Positions 34,183-47,186 of a DNA stretch of 64,000 nt are shown here, in pieces (positions within the stretch are counted from its first letter, which is position 1; each line of letters starts with the position of its first letter). Source of the DNA: Chinchilla lanigera (lineage: Eukaryota > Chordata > Mammalia > Rodentia > Chinchillidae); assembly GCF_000276665.1 (NCBI RefSeq), contig NW_004955418.1:7625321-7689320 (forward strand), written 5' to 3'. A program made the position numbers and the translations under genes. Under the pieces are notes generated by a model, which was given only the letters and a program-made list of their open reading frames with translations, was not told where the DNA came from and ran no database searches.

Positions 34183-37100
34183 AGGAAACATACTTAAACC
34201 TATGTTGAGGGGACAGATATTCACTTACCATTTCACTTTCCTCACTGTTTCTATAATAACTGAGTGTTTCAGCAGCCGTATTTATCACAGATCTACACAG
34301 ACTTTCCAAAACTGAATTCATTCTGTATTTGCTCACCAGCGTACATTCACTTGTCAAAATTCTTAGAATGCAGAGGAATTCTGTGCTTAAAAAGAAATAA
34401 GCAGATACAAAAGGCCTTATTTGAGATTTCAACAACTAAGTTAAGGTCCAGTGGAGATTTCAACAATCTAAATTAGGTTCCAGTTATGTTATTTAAGGAA
34501 CTTTTAACATAAAATATATAGATGCACAAAATTTAAGGAAATATTAGCTACATGATATATAGTTCCAACAAGTCTTTTGAATTTTACTCTAAATAATTTA
34601 ATTTTCTAGATGTTCAAATTATACTTAGTGTCTTAGAGTATCTATTTTACTGTAGCTGGGATCTGAATAAGATCCAAATGCATACTTATATTTCCATGAA
34701 GAAAGGCAGGGAATGCCTTGGGAAAATGAAGTTACTACTCCTCAGATTTATCCAAGTATTTCTAAAAAGCAAGTACATCTCTCAGGACAGGTGTAATCAA
34801 GTCCAAACTTTTAATCCTCAGGTTATATTTTGAAGCAATTATGCAGTTTATAAGAAGCCAATTATTGCTACTTAAAATAATCATATTTATCACAGTAAAT
34901 GGACAGAGAAAACTATATGATACCAAAAATCCTGTATGCTTTTAAATCAGGACACTATGAAACAAAATCAAGACATTTTTTATATTTTAGTATATTTACT
35001 TGCCACATTTATTTATCATGTTTATAAATGTATTATTGATCTCCTATGCTTACACAAATATTTTCTTACCTTGTTTCTGTGACTTTATTAAGATATAGAC
35101 ATAAAAAGTGCACAAAGATGGCACCTCTACATTTCAGATTTCCCATACAAAAGTGGCTGATGTCTCTGAAATTCAGTAAATTAGACATCTGTGTTAAAAA
35201 GGGACATGCATAATGTCATGAAGGGAATTCATTTATAGTTAGCAAAACTGAGTTCTTTAAGCAATTTGTTGCAAAAGTCAAAAGGCAGATGTTTCATTTA
35301 ACTGAAAAAATGACTCTCACTGAGTATTCAGCAAATTTTGATGATCATATGATTTCCTTCCACTTCAAGAAGTTTTTTCTTTAAAGAAGCTATATTAGTT
35401 AAGAACAGAACATTTTATGTCTCTAGAGATGATTTTTTGCCAGATTCAATAGCAGGTATAAAACACAGAGGAAACTAGAAGCGCTGGAGAGTCACGAGTC
35501 CTCTTTTTCTTTATGCTCTCTGCCCATTTTCTTTTCCTACAGACTGGAGAAGATTTACTTACACAAGTAACACAGAAGACTACATCATAGTTTTAGCTGG
35601 TTTACAGGTACCATCTATTTAGATGTCAACTTTTGACATCCCTCTTCACTGATGATGCACTTTTTACTTCTTTCCTCGAGCCATCTCTCGTACTTACCTT
35701 TTGTGGTGTTTCCTTGGTTTGGACATTTTTTTCTTAATTTGATGAAGACCATATCCTTGCAAACACACTTAGTAATTGTGATATAATCATTAAAAAATCT
35801 AGTACTCACTGACAATATATTTGTTATATATGTGTAGGTTGTATTAATTCATTTTTGTGTGAACACATATCCTTTTATTTTAGCTATGTTTAGCACATGA
35901 AACACATTAATGGATCCACCACCAAGATGATGTACCTGACGATGTTCAGTATCAGGTAAATCAATAAATTTCAGTTTCAAAGTTCTTCAGTATTCATCTA
36001 AACTTCTTATTGCACTTTGTTATAGACTTTTTGGCACTTTTTAAAGCACTGTTTCTGTAATTCTTCTGATAGAAACAGATAAAGTCACTTATTATCTGTT
36101 CTTTACAGGATATTATCTCTCCCTTCCTTGACATGCTTTTGGGACCTATTTGGAATTATACATAGAGAAACTGCTAAAAAGATGACTCACAGGGACAAGG
36201 TAGCCATTGAATATAAGTATACAAGCCATATCTCTATGAGCTCCAGTGATCTTAAAAAGTGGGAAATGTTGATTCTTAGATACTCTCTAATCTGCTCATT
36301 TTGATGACTTGACTTGTATTTGCATATATTGTAATTAGAAAGCAGTTTACTGGTGAGACATTAGAACCAATGAAAACAGCTTGGGCAAGAGATATGCTGG
36401 GTACTTGTGTTCCTTTTGCTGTTACCTAAGTGATTTGGGAAAATTCAACTGTTTCTGGATTCTATATTTACTCAGTGTTTTCTAGACTACACTAGATTAT
36501 TCCCTTTTTCTGCCTCACTCTTTTTTTTCAAAATCATTGAAATGAGCCAGTCCCCATAACTCAGTTTCATGCCTGTCAATTTAGAGATTCATTTACCAGG
36601 CAGTGTAGAAGAAATAGGCTGCTGTACTATTGTTCATTTTGCTCCTCAAATGATGAGGCATATCTGTTACACAAATCTTTAAAAAACTTTGCTAGGAATA
36701 ACAACTTAGATGTCATATGTAAAATAAAAGCTGCTGGAACTTTAGATGCTCCTTATGGTTCGTCTTATGGTTGACTTTAGTGTATCACATTTTCTTTCTT
36801 CATATGAATTATTTAGAGCACAGATTTCACTTTTACTCCACTGTCTCATTCAAGATGAGTAAAATCTCTGTGTTAATGGCCATAGAAAGAATCTTGGGTG
36901 CTACTTGAATCTCCTTCATTTCATCTTTTCTCCCCTTGTTTGTATACTCCTTATACAGCTAAATGGCTATGGGGGAGATGACTAGTAGATTATTTTTATG
37001 AGCTAGAACTTTCCTCATTGTTTTACTCTCCTACCTTAGGAAATTACAAAGCATACAACACAGTGTTGTGGTTTCTTTGATATTCAAAATCCAAGATTTT

Positions 37101-38470
37101 CACAAAAAATTATTTTTTTGTGTTTATTTTAATGTTACTGCATAATCAATGTATCCCAGTAAAAAAGAATAGAAAACATTATAATATTCAACTAACTCTA
37201 TCATTGTTGTAAAAACCAAGACTTCGGTAATTATTTTCTTTGTGAAAGCGAAAGCTGAGAAATTCAAGCATTATTACTATTGAATTATAAAACAACAAAC
37301 TATCTCTTTCTCTGTGGCTTTCATCCATATAATTTAGAGTGCAAATGCAATTTTTGGTACACAAATGCTTCTATATTGAGAGCAGTGTGAAAAATAGAAT
37401 GCCTAGTTTCAATTTTCTTGCCAAACAAAGAAAACAAAATCCTTTCCCATCTTCTGTATTATGTGAGTGCCAATAACGCCTCTTTGATTGTAGCTTTGTG
37501 TTGTATTGTGTTTTGGCTTTTAATTAAGATATATTGGGTAAAATAGTTTTCATTGTATTGTGCAAAATACCGAAGCATGGGCTAATTACAACCTTCAGTG
37601 GGTTTCAGTATGGACCTCATGTTACTGTCTCATACCCATTTTTTAGCTCACCAAAGTGTTCTGATGCTATTTCTCCTGGGGTTTTCTTTTTAACTTCTTT
37701 TCATCCAAATAAAAAGCAATGACCCTTACCTAAAATGTTAATTAAAGGAGTACCTCTCTTGGAGTCAAGTTTTCATTTAAAAATATTCTTTCATTTTGGG
37801 TGCCAAAAAATGCAATTTTGCCCCATATGGCCCTTTTCGCAGCACTTGTTTTTAGAGGGCATAATTTTCACAGAAGGCAGAATTCAAAGTTAGCAAAAAG
37901 CAGGTTGGGAGCCAGACAGATATGGTAGAAATGTCACCCTCATCTTTATTTAAACATGATTAACCTTTTTAATTTAGTCATTAAGTTTTATTTTGAAAAT
38001 GAACCAAATATAGTCATTAGCTGTATAAGGAAAAGGAATAAATTTAGACAATAAATTAACAGGTAAAAATCTCTCAAATATCTAGGTAAGGATAAAATGT
38101 AGGTTGCTTATTGAAAACTGATCATAAGGGAAAGAAAAATAATATCCACATTGAAATAGCAGTTTACAAGATGCCAATCTATTTTAGCAATTGCATTCAT
38201 GTGATAAATTTCAAGTGAAGCTTAGACTGTATCTTTCAACAAACTTATATAAAATATTTATTAATTGATTTGGAAATTTCTGTAGTTAATATACTCAGTT
38301 TCCTTGATTACTGAACATGAGATACTATTAGGGAGGCCTTGGTGGTATGAGAGAGAGAACAGATAATCTTGTTTCCTTTAATAAAATTTTAGTAAAATAT
38401 CCCCATAAACACTTGAAGATATGGCGTGCATGCACACACACACATACACATGTTTTGCTTTATATGTAAA
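34183..38470. other. No recognised gene or repeat, small microsatellite at 38,427-38,452
   Basis: AT-rich unique sequence with short chance frames (34,085-34,476, 35,615-35,815, 37,534-37,722). A short CA run with interruptions lies at its right end. I see no LINE or LTR in about 4.2 kb. Confidence 0.45.
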
Positions 38471-38836
38471 TGTCTTCTAAAACCACAGAAGATTATTAGG
38501 TGGAACTTTGAAAGGTGACTGGATTATGGGTAGTATATAACGGGCTTGCTCTTACGCAGTGAGTGTGGTCAGAAGAGGTTGGTGGGTGGGCGTGACGTGG
38601 ACCATGACCTGGAAGGTTTTGTCTCCCTTCTGGCTTCTCTCGATGTGCTCTGCCTCCTGGTTCCCTTGCCTTGAGCATCTATTCCTCAGCCTTGACCCTG
38701 TGTCCTGTTGTCCTTCTCTGGAGCCAGTTAAGTATGGACTGCGCCCTTTATGAACTGTGAGCTGAAATAAATCTCTCTTCCTCTAAGTTGCCAGTGTTGA
38801 GTACTGTGTCTCAGTGATGAGGAAGCTACTAAGACA
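38471..38836 (+). mobile_element. MaLR-type solo LTR (copy C)
   Basis: 'aggtggaactttgaaaggtg' and 'gactggattatggg' match copy D. 'ctggagccagttaagtatgg' and 'aactgtgagctgaaataaat' are the poly(A) region, and the LTR ends 'aagaca' at 38,836. The start is uncertain (a TGTCTT at 38,471 is the best candidate) and I found no target duplication. Confidence 0.7.
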
Positions 38837-39329
38837 ATGCTGTAATGACGTGTTGGGAGAAAAATGTCTATGACACCAAAAGAAAGATTTTCATGTATGT
38901 TATAAAAAGAATAACATCAACTATTGTGAAACATTCTGTTTTATATACTTTCTCTGGCTATTGTTTCTGGACACTTGTAATTTTCTTTTTCATGAATTTT
39001 CTGCAAACAGTAATAGTGTTCATACAAATATCTGCCATTTTGTTGAACGCCATTGGATTAAAATGATAATTATAATTTCAGTATTTATTATTTTCATTTT
39101 GCATACTAAATACAATGGAGGTTATTAAATTATTGCTTGAAAATGCATAAGGTAATAATGTATTTTGAAATTTGCCTTTGCCAAGACTAATAATAGCAAT
39201 ATATAAATATATAGGTTTTATGCACTTAGTTTGGTTATCTAAAGTTTTACAACTACTCCAAAACAGTACAAATTTACAAATGACTTCTTATCCTATCCCA
39301 GGATATCTTATAAATCTTTTGTATAATTT
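38837..39329. other. No recognised feature
   Basis: AT-rich. Plus-strand frames at 38,845-39,066 and 39,172-39,420 carry no known domain and look like chance. Confidence 0.45.
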
Positions 39330-39440
39330 TACACTTAACTCTCAAATGAATCTCACTGTCCCCTGGGAAGTATGTCTCATTATCACTATAATTTCAATGA
39401 TGAGGAAACTGAAGCTATAGTAAGTATGAACACCAGAACT
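39330..39440 (+). mobile_element. MIR SINE remnant
   Basis: 'cttaactctcaaatgaatct', 'ctgggaagtatgtctcatta' and 'gatgaggaaactgaagc' keep the order of the MIR 3' half. Confidence 0.55.
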
Positions 39441-39694
39441 TGTAGTCATAGCCACTATTTGATGTTGCATTATTTATAGGTAAAGGTATGCGTAAGAGAG
39501 TGAGATGTTGATTTCAAACTCTGCCTTGGATATTTCTGCAGAATCAACAGTGATGTATGAAACTACTTGTATCCTTTCTTGTCCTGTCAGTAAACATCTA
39601 AGCACAAAACTACAGTGCCCCTCTGCATGTAGAAGAGGTATTTGTTCTTGGCAGGGCTGAGTATATGGCGGGGGGAGAAGTCTCTGCCATTCTT

Positions 39695-40235
39695 CTTGGG
39701 AGTGTAGACTGGTGTAACCACTATGGAAATCAGTGTGGAAATTCCTCATAAAACTAAAATTATATGTTCCATTTGACCCAGCTATTCCCTTTCTTGGTAT
39801 CTTCCCCAAAAGAATTAAAAGCATCATGCTATAGTGATGTACACACACTGATGTTTATAGCAGAAGAGTTTGTAATAACTAAATCTTGGAAATAGCCCAA
39901 ATGGCCATCAACTGATGAATGGATAAAGAAGATGTGAGTTTTTTATATATACAATGGAGTATTACTCAGCTATAAGAAGGATAAATTTGAGACATTTCTA
40001 GGTAAATGGATAGACCTTGAGACTATGCTCTTAAGTGAAATAAACTGAGCACACATGTGTAAATAACACATTGTTTCTCTGGTGTGAAAAACTAAAAGTG
40101 TAAATGAGGACCAGAATGTATAGTAGATACTGTGAAGTGGGAAGAAAATGCTCTAGTGGGAAGGGGAACAAGGAAAGAGGGAGGAGGAAAGGAGGGGAAA
40201 GGAAAATATGAGAAAAAAAGGAAAAAATCCAAACA
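39695..40235 (+). mobile_element. L1 3' end (ORF2 C-terminus and 3' UTR), sense
   Basis: Sense L1: 'agtgtagactggtgtaacc', 'tttgacccagctattccctt', 'gatgaatggataaagaagat' and 'aatggagtattactcagcta' are the ORF2 C-terminal region. A purine-rich 3' UTR reaches about 40,235. It is the only clear L1 on the plus strand in the window. A 124-codon minus-strand frame at 39,474-39,848 partly overlaps as antisense. Confidence 0.85.
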
Positions 40236-40997
40236 AAGCTTTTAGAAATAAGGACAGGAGGAGGGGTCTGCCGTACTGTACTTTTGGGGAATGACTTGTC
40301 CTGGCTACCTGAAAAGCTAGCTCCTGCACATCTTTCACTTACTTTCCAGTCTCATTCTCAAGTAAGCCTGCTTTCTACTTTATTTAGTAGCATAATGTTC
40401 TGGAGCCTCATTCCAGACATTCTGTTTCTCAGTGAATGGAAATCCTGACACATTAAAAGATTCTGGTTTCCTTCTTTTTCAAACTGTTCCTGTAAGCTTT
40501 ACTATAACTGGACACATAGGCATCTCTCAAAGATTATGTAGAAGATGGTTGAAAGCATTTTCTAACTTTCTTTCTCCAAATACTTAATTCCTTGTACAAT
40601 AGTATATAATTTATTTGTTTATTGTTTCTCTCCCCTGTTTAACATCAGGATGTTCACAGACATACACAAAATTCTTGAAAATAATTCTCAGTAAACAGTT
40701 GTCAGTCAATTAATATTTAAGTAGAAGAATAGACACATTAGTATTTTTTAGAAGTATAAATCTCAGTTAAGTCACAATATGTATTTTTACATGTGAATGT
40801 GCAGTGGAATTCAATCTTTGTGGGATAACCAGATCTAACTACACGATACAGGAGGACATTGAAGGATGAGTTGATTTTGATAGTCAGGCTGGCAGAAATT
40901 CTGTTTGTAGCAAGTCTGGATAGAACCATTAGCACTAGATTTGGGGAGAAAATCATTTACTGTAGTTTGTTTATTCATTAAATGTTTGTGTGGTTCA
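40236..40997. other. No recognised feature
   Basis: AT-rich, no open frame with a recognisable domain. The right end may belong to the tandem unit that follows. Confidence 0.4.
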
Positions 40998-41290
40998 CAG
41001 TTTTGCATGCCTGTATCTGGTATGCAGAACAACTGATCTGAAAACAACTGTATGCAGTGTAAGAACCATGATTGAACTCCTAGCATCTTGTATGGGAAGC
41101 TCTGCATCATTTCCGATGGTTTTTTTTATTACTTGTTACCGTGTTTGATTGTTTGATCAGTCTTACATTCTTTTGTCTGGTGGACTGAGCAACTTCGTTG
41201 AAGATAACAGTATGTAGTGTAGCAACTATTGTTAATTCCTCTCATTTTGTTTTGAGGTCGTGTATCATTTTTGATGTTACTATGTTGTTT
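40998..41290 (+). repeat. Degenerate tandem pair of a 160-bp unit
   Basis: Unit 1 runs 40,998-41,127 and unit 2 runs 41,158-41,290. Shared landmarks are 'cagt.tt.cat', 'tgtatctgg/tgtctggtgg' and 'aacagtatgtagtgtagc' (unit 2) against 'aactgtatgcagtgtaagaa' (unit 1), then 'tgcatcattt/tgtatcattt'. Spacing between starts is 160 bases. A further 'aaatgtttatgtggttcaaa' at 41,360 echoes 'aaatgtttgtgtggttcaca' at 40,980, suggesting part of one more unit. Confidence 0.6.
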
Positions 41291-41617
41291 TTGTTTCTGC
41301 TGCATTGTTGTTGTTTTGTAAGTTTCTTTTCTCTTTAAAATAAAAAAAAAACTTAAAAAATGTTTATGTGGTTCAAATATGCCACAGGACATTTCCTCAG
41401 CTGATATCAATAGTCATTCTTTAGTTTTTTTTTTATTACTGTGTTCTTTCAGTGCCATTTTCTGAAGTCCTTTTAGATCCTACTTTTTATTCAGTCAGCC
41501 AATTATGCTGGTATTGTTTTGGAATCTTATAAACTCTTTGTAAAGATTAAATAGTAAAAAAGGATAAAATAATAAAAAAGAAGAAAATGAAAAATATAAA
41601 ATTCAGACCTACAACAT

Positions 41618-41659
<42 letters not shown>

Positions 41660-42060
41660 GAGCATTGTATGTTTAGGGGCATCCAGAGGATAGGAATGGA
41701 GATAAACACAAGCCAGATGCAAGTGATTAGTGAGCTCACTGTTTCTTGGGTGAAGTGATGATCCATATTTATTTGTTATACTTTGTATTCTATTATAACA
41801 CACACCCATTCTTTTATTTGACCCCATATGTTAATTGAAAAGAATACTTTTGTGCTTATACTGGTGTCACTTGCTCTGGCTCCTTCGTTCTAAAAAGCAA
41901 ACTTTAAGTACTATATGTTGACATTTCACAACTTATGTGCCACCTAACAAATGCTACGATTTATTTTCTTCTAGGTCCATTGGATAGGCTTAGAAACTTC
42001 GTGGGTTTTCTGAGGAAGGGATAACTCCTGAACACATTGCAGTGAGTGCGGTTTCTCCTA
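41291..42060. other. AT-rich sequence with a (GT)n microsatellite
   Basis: No gene. The overlapping minus-strand frames at 41,527-41,827 contain a run of alternating T and H that is only the translated microsatellite. Confidence 0.5.
41621..41658. repeat. (GT)n microsatellite
   Basis: Pure GT run of about 19 units, a likely polymorphic locus. Confidence 0.97.
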
Positions 42061-42499
42061 TGTACTAGTATTCTAGAGCTATCATAAAAATTTACCACAA
42101 ACTGAGAATTAATAAGGGAAGTTTATCTCTCCACATCTCTAGAGAATAGCAGTCAGAAAGCAAAAGGCATTCTCTGTGGGCTCTCCAGAGTAATCTGTTT
42201 CATCCTGTTCTCTTAGCTTCTGGAACCATCAGCGATCTTGTGTTCTCTTGTGCTTGTAGGCACATTACGCTGATCTTTGCCTCTGTTGTCACATGACCAA
42301 CATGTGTGCCTGCTTCCCTTCTCTTTCCCTAAAGACACCAGTTTTATTGGATTAGGATTCACACTAATCAAGTGTGACCTCACAGAAGCTAAATTGCATC
42401 TGCAAAGACCTTATTTTCAACAAAGGGTGCATTCACAGTCCTAGGGATGGGAACTTAACTATATCTTCTTGAGAATACCATAATTCAACCCATAATACA
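42061..42499 (-). mobile_element. MLT1-type MaLR LTR, nearly full length, antisense
   Basis: The plus strand shows the reverse complement of an MLT1 LTR from end to start: 'attctagagctatcataaaa', 'ttaccacaaactgag', 'tagcttctggaaccatcagc', 'attggattaggattcacac', 'tgcaaagaccttattttcaa' and 'aattcaacccataataca'. Ends are TG at 42,061 and CA at 42,499. No target duplication is visible, as expected of an old copy. Confidence 0.85.
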
Positions 42500-43346
42500 G
42501 TGTATTATACACAAGCCATTTACTTTCTGGTGCATTTTGGCTATTGTCACAAAAGTTTCTTCTACTTCCTGTACCCCTGAATAATACTTCTCCTTTTCCC
42601 TGGGCATTTGCTGTCAAATCATGTCTTGTCCTACACATGTCTGCTTGCATGTTGCTTATCATTACAACCATTAAGAAACAGCTACTGCTCTTTCAGTTGG
42701 AAAGGTAACGGTGACGTATTATTTTTGAGTCTCAGAAGATTTGAACTTTTAGAGGAAGGATAACAAATAGTAATGTAAGAGTTACTAGAGATAAAGGCTC
42801 ACATCCTTCATGGATATCTAGACATTATCTGGTCCTTTTTGGTCTCCTCCTCATCATCATTTTTCTCCTCCTCTCTTTCCAGTGTAGCTAAAAATTTTAA
42901 GGTCTTGTGACACAAATGTTGAATCACTTACACTAATGCAGTTTTAGCTTTAGACTTGTTTAGAGACTGGGAATTGAAAGACCTTTACAGTGCTTCCCTC
43001 CTGGTTTAAACTTTTCATCCCAATGAACCTTACCTGTATTATATTCACAAACATGATCATAGTAGTCATTTCTACTGTATGTTTCTATGTACAATATACA
43101 GGATAATATGTACGTATGTGATTTATGGTCTGCTTCAAAATATACATGTTCCTTTCATGATAATTTAGATCCTTATCTTTTGGAAGGGTCACGAGTAGTT
43201 CATGCTGCTGGCACTACCCGTGGCTGTTATTTATAGTCAAGTTAATCATTAGGTATTATTGCTTGACAACTTTTCTAGTTAGTAGTGAGATACCAGTTTT
43301 CTCATTTCTTTAAAAATTAGACATATGCATAGGCACATACACACAG

Positions 43347-43348
<2 letters not shown>
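42500..43348. other. No recognised feature
   Basis: AT-rich unique sequence without credible open frames. Confidence 0.5.
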
Positions 43349-43401
<53 letters not shown>

Positions 43402-43402
43402 C
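43349..43402. repeat. Compound (CA)n(TA)n microsatellite
   Basis: About 19 CA units pass directly into about 8 TA units. Upstream interrupted CA motifs start at 43,336. Confidence 0.97.
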
Positions 43403-45691
43403 TGAAGCTCTTAAAGAAAATGATTGCTCTAGAAATACATTCTTCTCTATGTTATCATTAACTTGGTTGTGCACAGTGGCTGATTGATTGGTCTTCTATA
43501 CAATTGCAGGTGAACACTTTTGTCTTGTCATTAGTGTTTGGAAATAGGGAAAATTACTCCTCAGGGAGAGCACCCTCACCCTGAGGAGGTCTCCTGATTT
43601 ACTTTGCTACTTACATGACCCGTTGGAGATTCTCAGCCAAAATATTGAATTAAAAGATTGAAAGAGAAACAAGTCATTTTCTACTCAGTTTGCAGAAGAA
43701 ATATATTTTTCTCCTTCTTTGAGTGTGGACAAAAAAGAAAAATAATTATAAAGGATAGTATAATTGTGTAGTAATCATAACGTTTCATAATAAAGAGGTT
43801 ACTTGAAACAAACATATATGAAGATAATTTCTATCTTGGTACTTGCTAGGCAGTATTGTTGGCCAAGACAGTCCCAGAGGAATTCAATAGATCTTTTCGC
43901 CTGGAGTACATCAGTATCCAAATGAACAAAAGGCATTTTAACTTGGTTTGTTTGTGCATCATTAGCTTATGTAAGCCTGATAGATCAGTACTTTCCATAC
44001 CAAAGTGAAAGTCATGCTGAGAGCGGAAAGTTGAATACAGATGTGCATCTTTCATTCAAATGCATTTTGTGAAGATATTTTTCACGACCCAAACAATCAT
44101 CTCCATCTTGTGAAAGTATACTCTTTAAAAACATATTTAATAAAATATGGATAATACTTGAAATAATGGCATCCACTCTTACTTTCTGATGTATCAGAAG
44201 ACTATATTGAATAGTGTCGATACATAATATGATCACAAAAATTAGTTATTCTATATTACTTACTCATTCCATTTGCTATTACATAGATGTTTTGATGTAT
44301 ATAATGTAATTTAATCATTTTAACCAGAAAAAATTTATAATCATTTTTCTTCTTAAAAATATAGAATACTTAAACAAGTTTGATAACAAAAGAAAAAACT
44401 GATCAAAAACCAATATACCATAATAGGATATTCTTTTATGTCTCTTTTAAGGAAGCATTATATTATAGAAACAAAGAAATATTGGAAACAAAGCAATACT
44501 GGAAAGGAATAAGACTGGAGAAAGGCTGACCATCACTTGTAATTGCTGGCATTTGTAATTGTGTAATTGCAGAAAACAATGTCTAGAAATACATCCTCAG
44601 TGGAAACAAGAGTATTATTATGAGGCTTATTTCATTTAGATGGAAGGAAAAAATTTTGTTGAATTAGAGTTTAGTTAATTCTTTCTTCCGCAGAAATTAG
44701 GATTCATTCTCACAGCACTTTTTATGGATTTTGAGATAGTTTTATTGGGTCCCTTAGTTTCTTTAGGTTCAATTCTTGTGACTGCCTGTATGTTATGACT
44801 TTAATTCAGTTATTTTCTTGACTATTGACAACATTTTGGTTTAAGTTAAAAGAGTTAATGGAAGGAAGAGAGCTATCTAGACCCCACATTCTTATATGAA
44901 ATCTATATGGAATAAATATGATTTGATTGAGCAAATGATTTAATTATTTAAAAATGCGTCCACTTAACATTGAAAAAAATTAACTGGGAGATTTGGATTG
45001 TCTAAGTTCTACATCCCTTGGTAGAAACTTTAACTGAACAAAAGTAGTTATTATTGTATGTTTGAACATTTCTATGAGAATGAAATATACTTTATGTAGG
45101 TTGGAGTTTACTTTTTATTCTGAATATTTGACTTTCAAAGCTATAGGACTGAATACATTATATTCAAGTAAGTGTGTCCTCCTCAAGTTCAAGTGGAATT
45201 GTTATTTGCTCTATTCTGCTCTGTTTGATCTATGTGTTGTGTTTTATGCTGCAGATATCAATATTACCATTTCCTTAATGAAGAGAGAAAGATTCATAAT
45301 TTCATGTTGCAGTGTTAGTCACTTTGTTCCAGGCATCTGAATATGACACCTGCTGCAGACGATAAAACAAATAAGCCAGAGATTTTTCATTAAATACCAT
45401 TAAATATTTTCTCCTGTCACTCATTCGCCTCTATTCCCACAGAAGCCAGTTCAATTCTTATTAAGTGATTTCATGCCTATTAATTTGTAGGTTCCCTAAG
45501 TAAGTGAGTTTGTGGGAAGGCATCCTTTTCATATAAACTACAAAATATGCTTATGCATAAAATTACTTGTCAACCTGCTTTTCCTTTATTTCATTTTAAG
45601 AATAAGCAACCTAGCAAAATAATTATTAAAAATTTAGAAGTAAATGCACCTGCATCTGTTGGAGACATCATCATCAGGTCTATAGCAGTCT
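43403..45691. other. No recognised gene or repeat
   Basis: AT-rich. Frames at 43,846-44,236 (minus) and 45,062-45,340 (plus, 92 codons) have no domain signature. 45,340-45,520 contains homeodomain-like sites in unique sequence. Confidence 0.45.
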
Positions 45692-45838
45692 TCTTGTTTT
45701 GGCTGGGAGGCAAAGGGAATTGAACTACAGGCTTATTACTAAGTCAATAAGTTCCCTGGCTGGGCTTGAACTTCGCAGTTCCCTTGCCTCAGCCTCCCAG
45801 AATAATGTGAATCTGATTTTGTACCACCACGCTCAGTT
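45692..45838 (-). mobile_element. B1-dID type dimeric SINE
   Basis: Antisense: an ID-like half ('gggaattgaactacagg', 'ttactaagtcaataag'), then a B1 half ('tggctgggcttgaacttcgc', 'cttgcctcagcctcccagaa', 'accaccacgctcag'). Confidence 0.75.
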
Positions 45839-46254
45839 GTTGTAATCTTCTAATCTATGATTCTCTGTTTGTAATATAATTAACGTAAACTAACTGAAAA
45901 ATAAATAAAAATAAAGACATTTTGAAGAAAAATAGATTATTTTGAGTTATCAATGTTTTCCTCAAATAGTACCTAGATTATTGCTTAGTACATACTAACA
46001 CTTCTTTATTTGCATTATAAATAGATATACTAAAGTTAGTTTATTTGCTAAAATCCTACTTATTAATTTTCTGAAGAAACATAGCCCAAATTTTATATTC
46101 TTGTTGCAAGAGTTAGAGTCATGGAAAGAAAACACATACCTGGTTGCCAAGGGTTCTCCAGGGTTATCAAGAACATGTCTCTGATATGGTCATGCAAATA
46201 ATCCATCTAGATATTAATTTTACTGCTTTTCTTTTTTAGCAGCAGCTTCTTTAG

Positions 46255-47186
46255 TGTGATGGTTAACTTTATGACACCTTAACTGGCTTAAAGATGCCAA
46301 GATATCTGATAAAATACTATTTCTAGTTGAACCCACGATGGTCTTTCCAGAAGAGATCAGCATTTACATCAGTAGCCTGAGTGAAGTACATCACCCTCAT
46401 CAATACAGGAGGGCATAATTCACTTCCCTGAAAGATGAAGTGGAAAAAAGAGCTGGGAGAAGAGTGTTATGGCTTATATCCACTTGTCCATGCAAAGGCA
46501 CATAGGTGGGGCTTTTGGAAATGACTGGACTATAGGTGTGCAATATGGTACCACGGGTGTGTGATACTGGCTTAGTCCGCTGATTGGTAAAACATAGTTC
46601 TAAGTGTGGTGGTGGATTTACTGAAGAGTGAAAATCCAGCCTGTGTGTGGGCAGCAGCAACCAAAAGGTTTGCAAACTGGGTGGAGTCAGAAGGGAAAGA
46701 AGGCAGGCTGACTGCTTCTCCTCTGCCAATCTGCTCTGCTTTGGAGCCAGCTGACTCTGAACTGAAACCTGTATGAACTGTGAGCTAAAACAAAGCTTTC
46801 GTCCTTTGACTTTTGGGTGCTGGGAATTTTATCCCCATAGTAAGAAAGTAACTAAGAAATAGAGAGACTATCTTTGCCTTCTTGAACTGTGACATCTACC
46901 ATCTCCTCATCTTTTCCTGATTTTAGGGCTTACAGTAGTTCTCTCCTACTGACCCCTCCTTCTTTGATCTTTAGTGTCACATTGGAAATTTGTTTTCTGG
47001 CCTTGGGATTCACATTGAATTATATCTCTGGCTTTCCTCATTCTCCAACGTGCAGTGGCAGAAAATACTTTTCAACCTCCATGTATGTATGGGCTAATTC
47101 CAGCAATATAATATCTATGTCTAATCTATTTTTCTAACACTCAAATCCTATTGGTTCTGTTTCTCTGGAGAATCTTTACTAATGCA
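46255..47186 (+). mobile_element. MLT2-type (ERVL) LTR split by a MaLR LTR
   Basis: Left part 46,255-46,464 starts 'tgtgatggttaactttatga'. Right part 46,860-47,186 ends 'cctattggttctgtttctct' and 'ggagaatctttactaatgca'. Together they form an LTR of about 537 bp with TG...CA ends. Copy D of the MaLR family sits between them. Confidence 0.75.
46460..46864 (+). mobile_element. MaLR-type solo LTR (copy D) nested in MLT2
   Basis: Body 46,465-46,859: TGTTATGG start, 'tttggagccagctgactctg', 'gaactgtgagctaaaacaaa' near the poly(A) position, and an end 'aactaagaaa' instead of the usual AAGACA. Flanks 'aagag' and 'tagag' are a 4-of-5 duplication. The 109-codon minus-strand frame at 46,400-46,729 is antisense LTR. 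Confidence 0.82.

Noticed and set aside
39474..39848. 124-codon minus-strand frame
   Set aside because: It overlaps the sense L1 3' end in antisense and has no recognisable domain.
40998..41290. CRISPR-like array because of regular 160-bp spacing
   Set aside because: There are only two diverged units, the unit is far too long for a CRISPR repeat, and the genome is mammalian.
41527..41827. Frames with a long T-H repeat
   Set aside because: This is the translation of a GT microsatellite.
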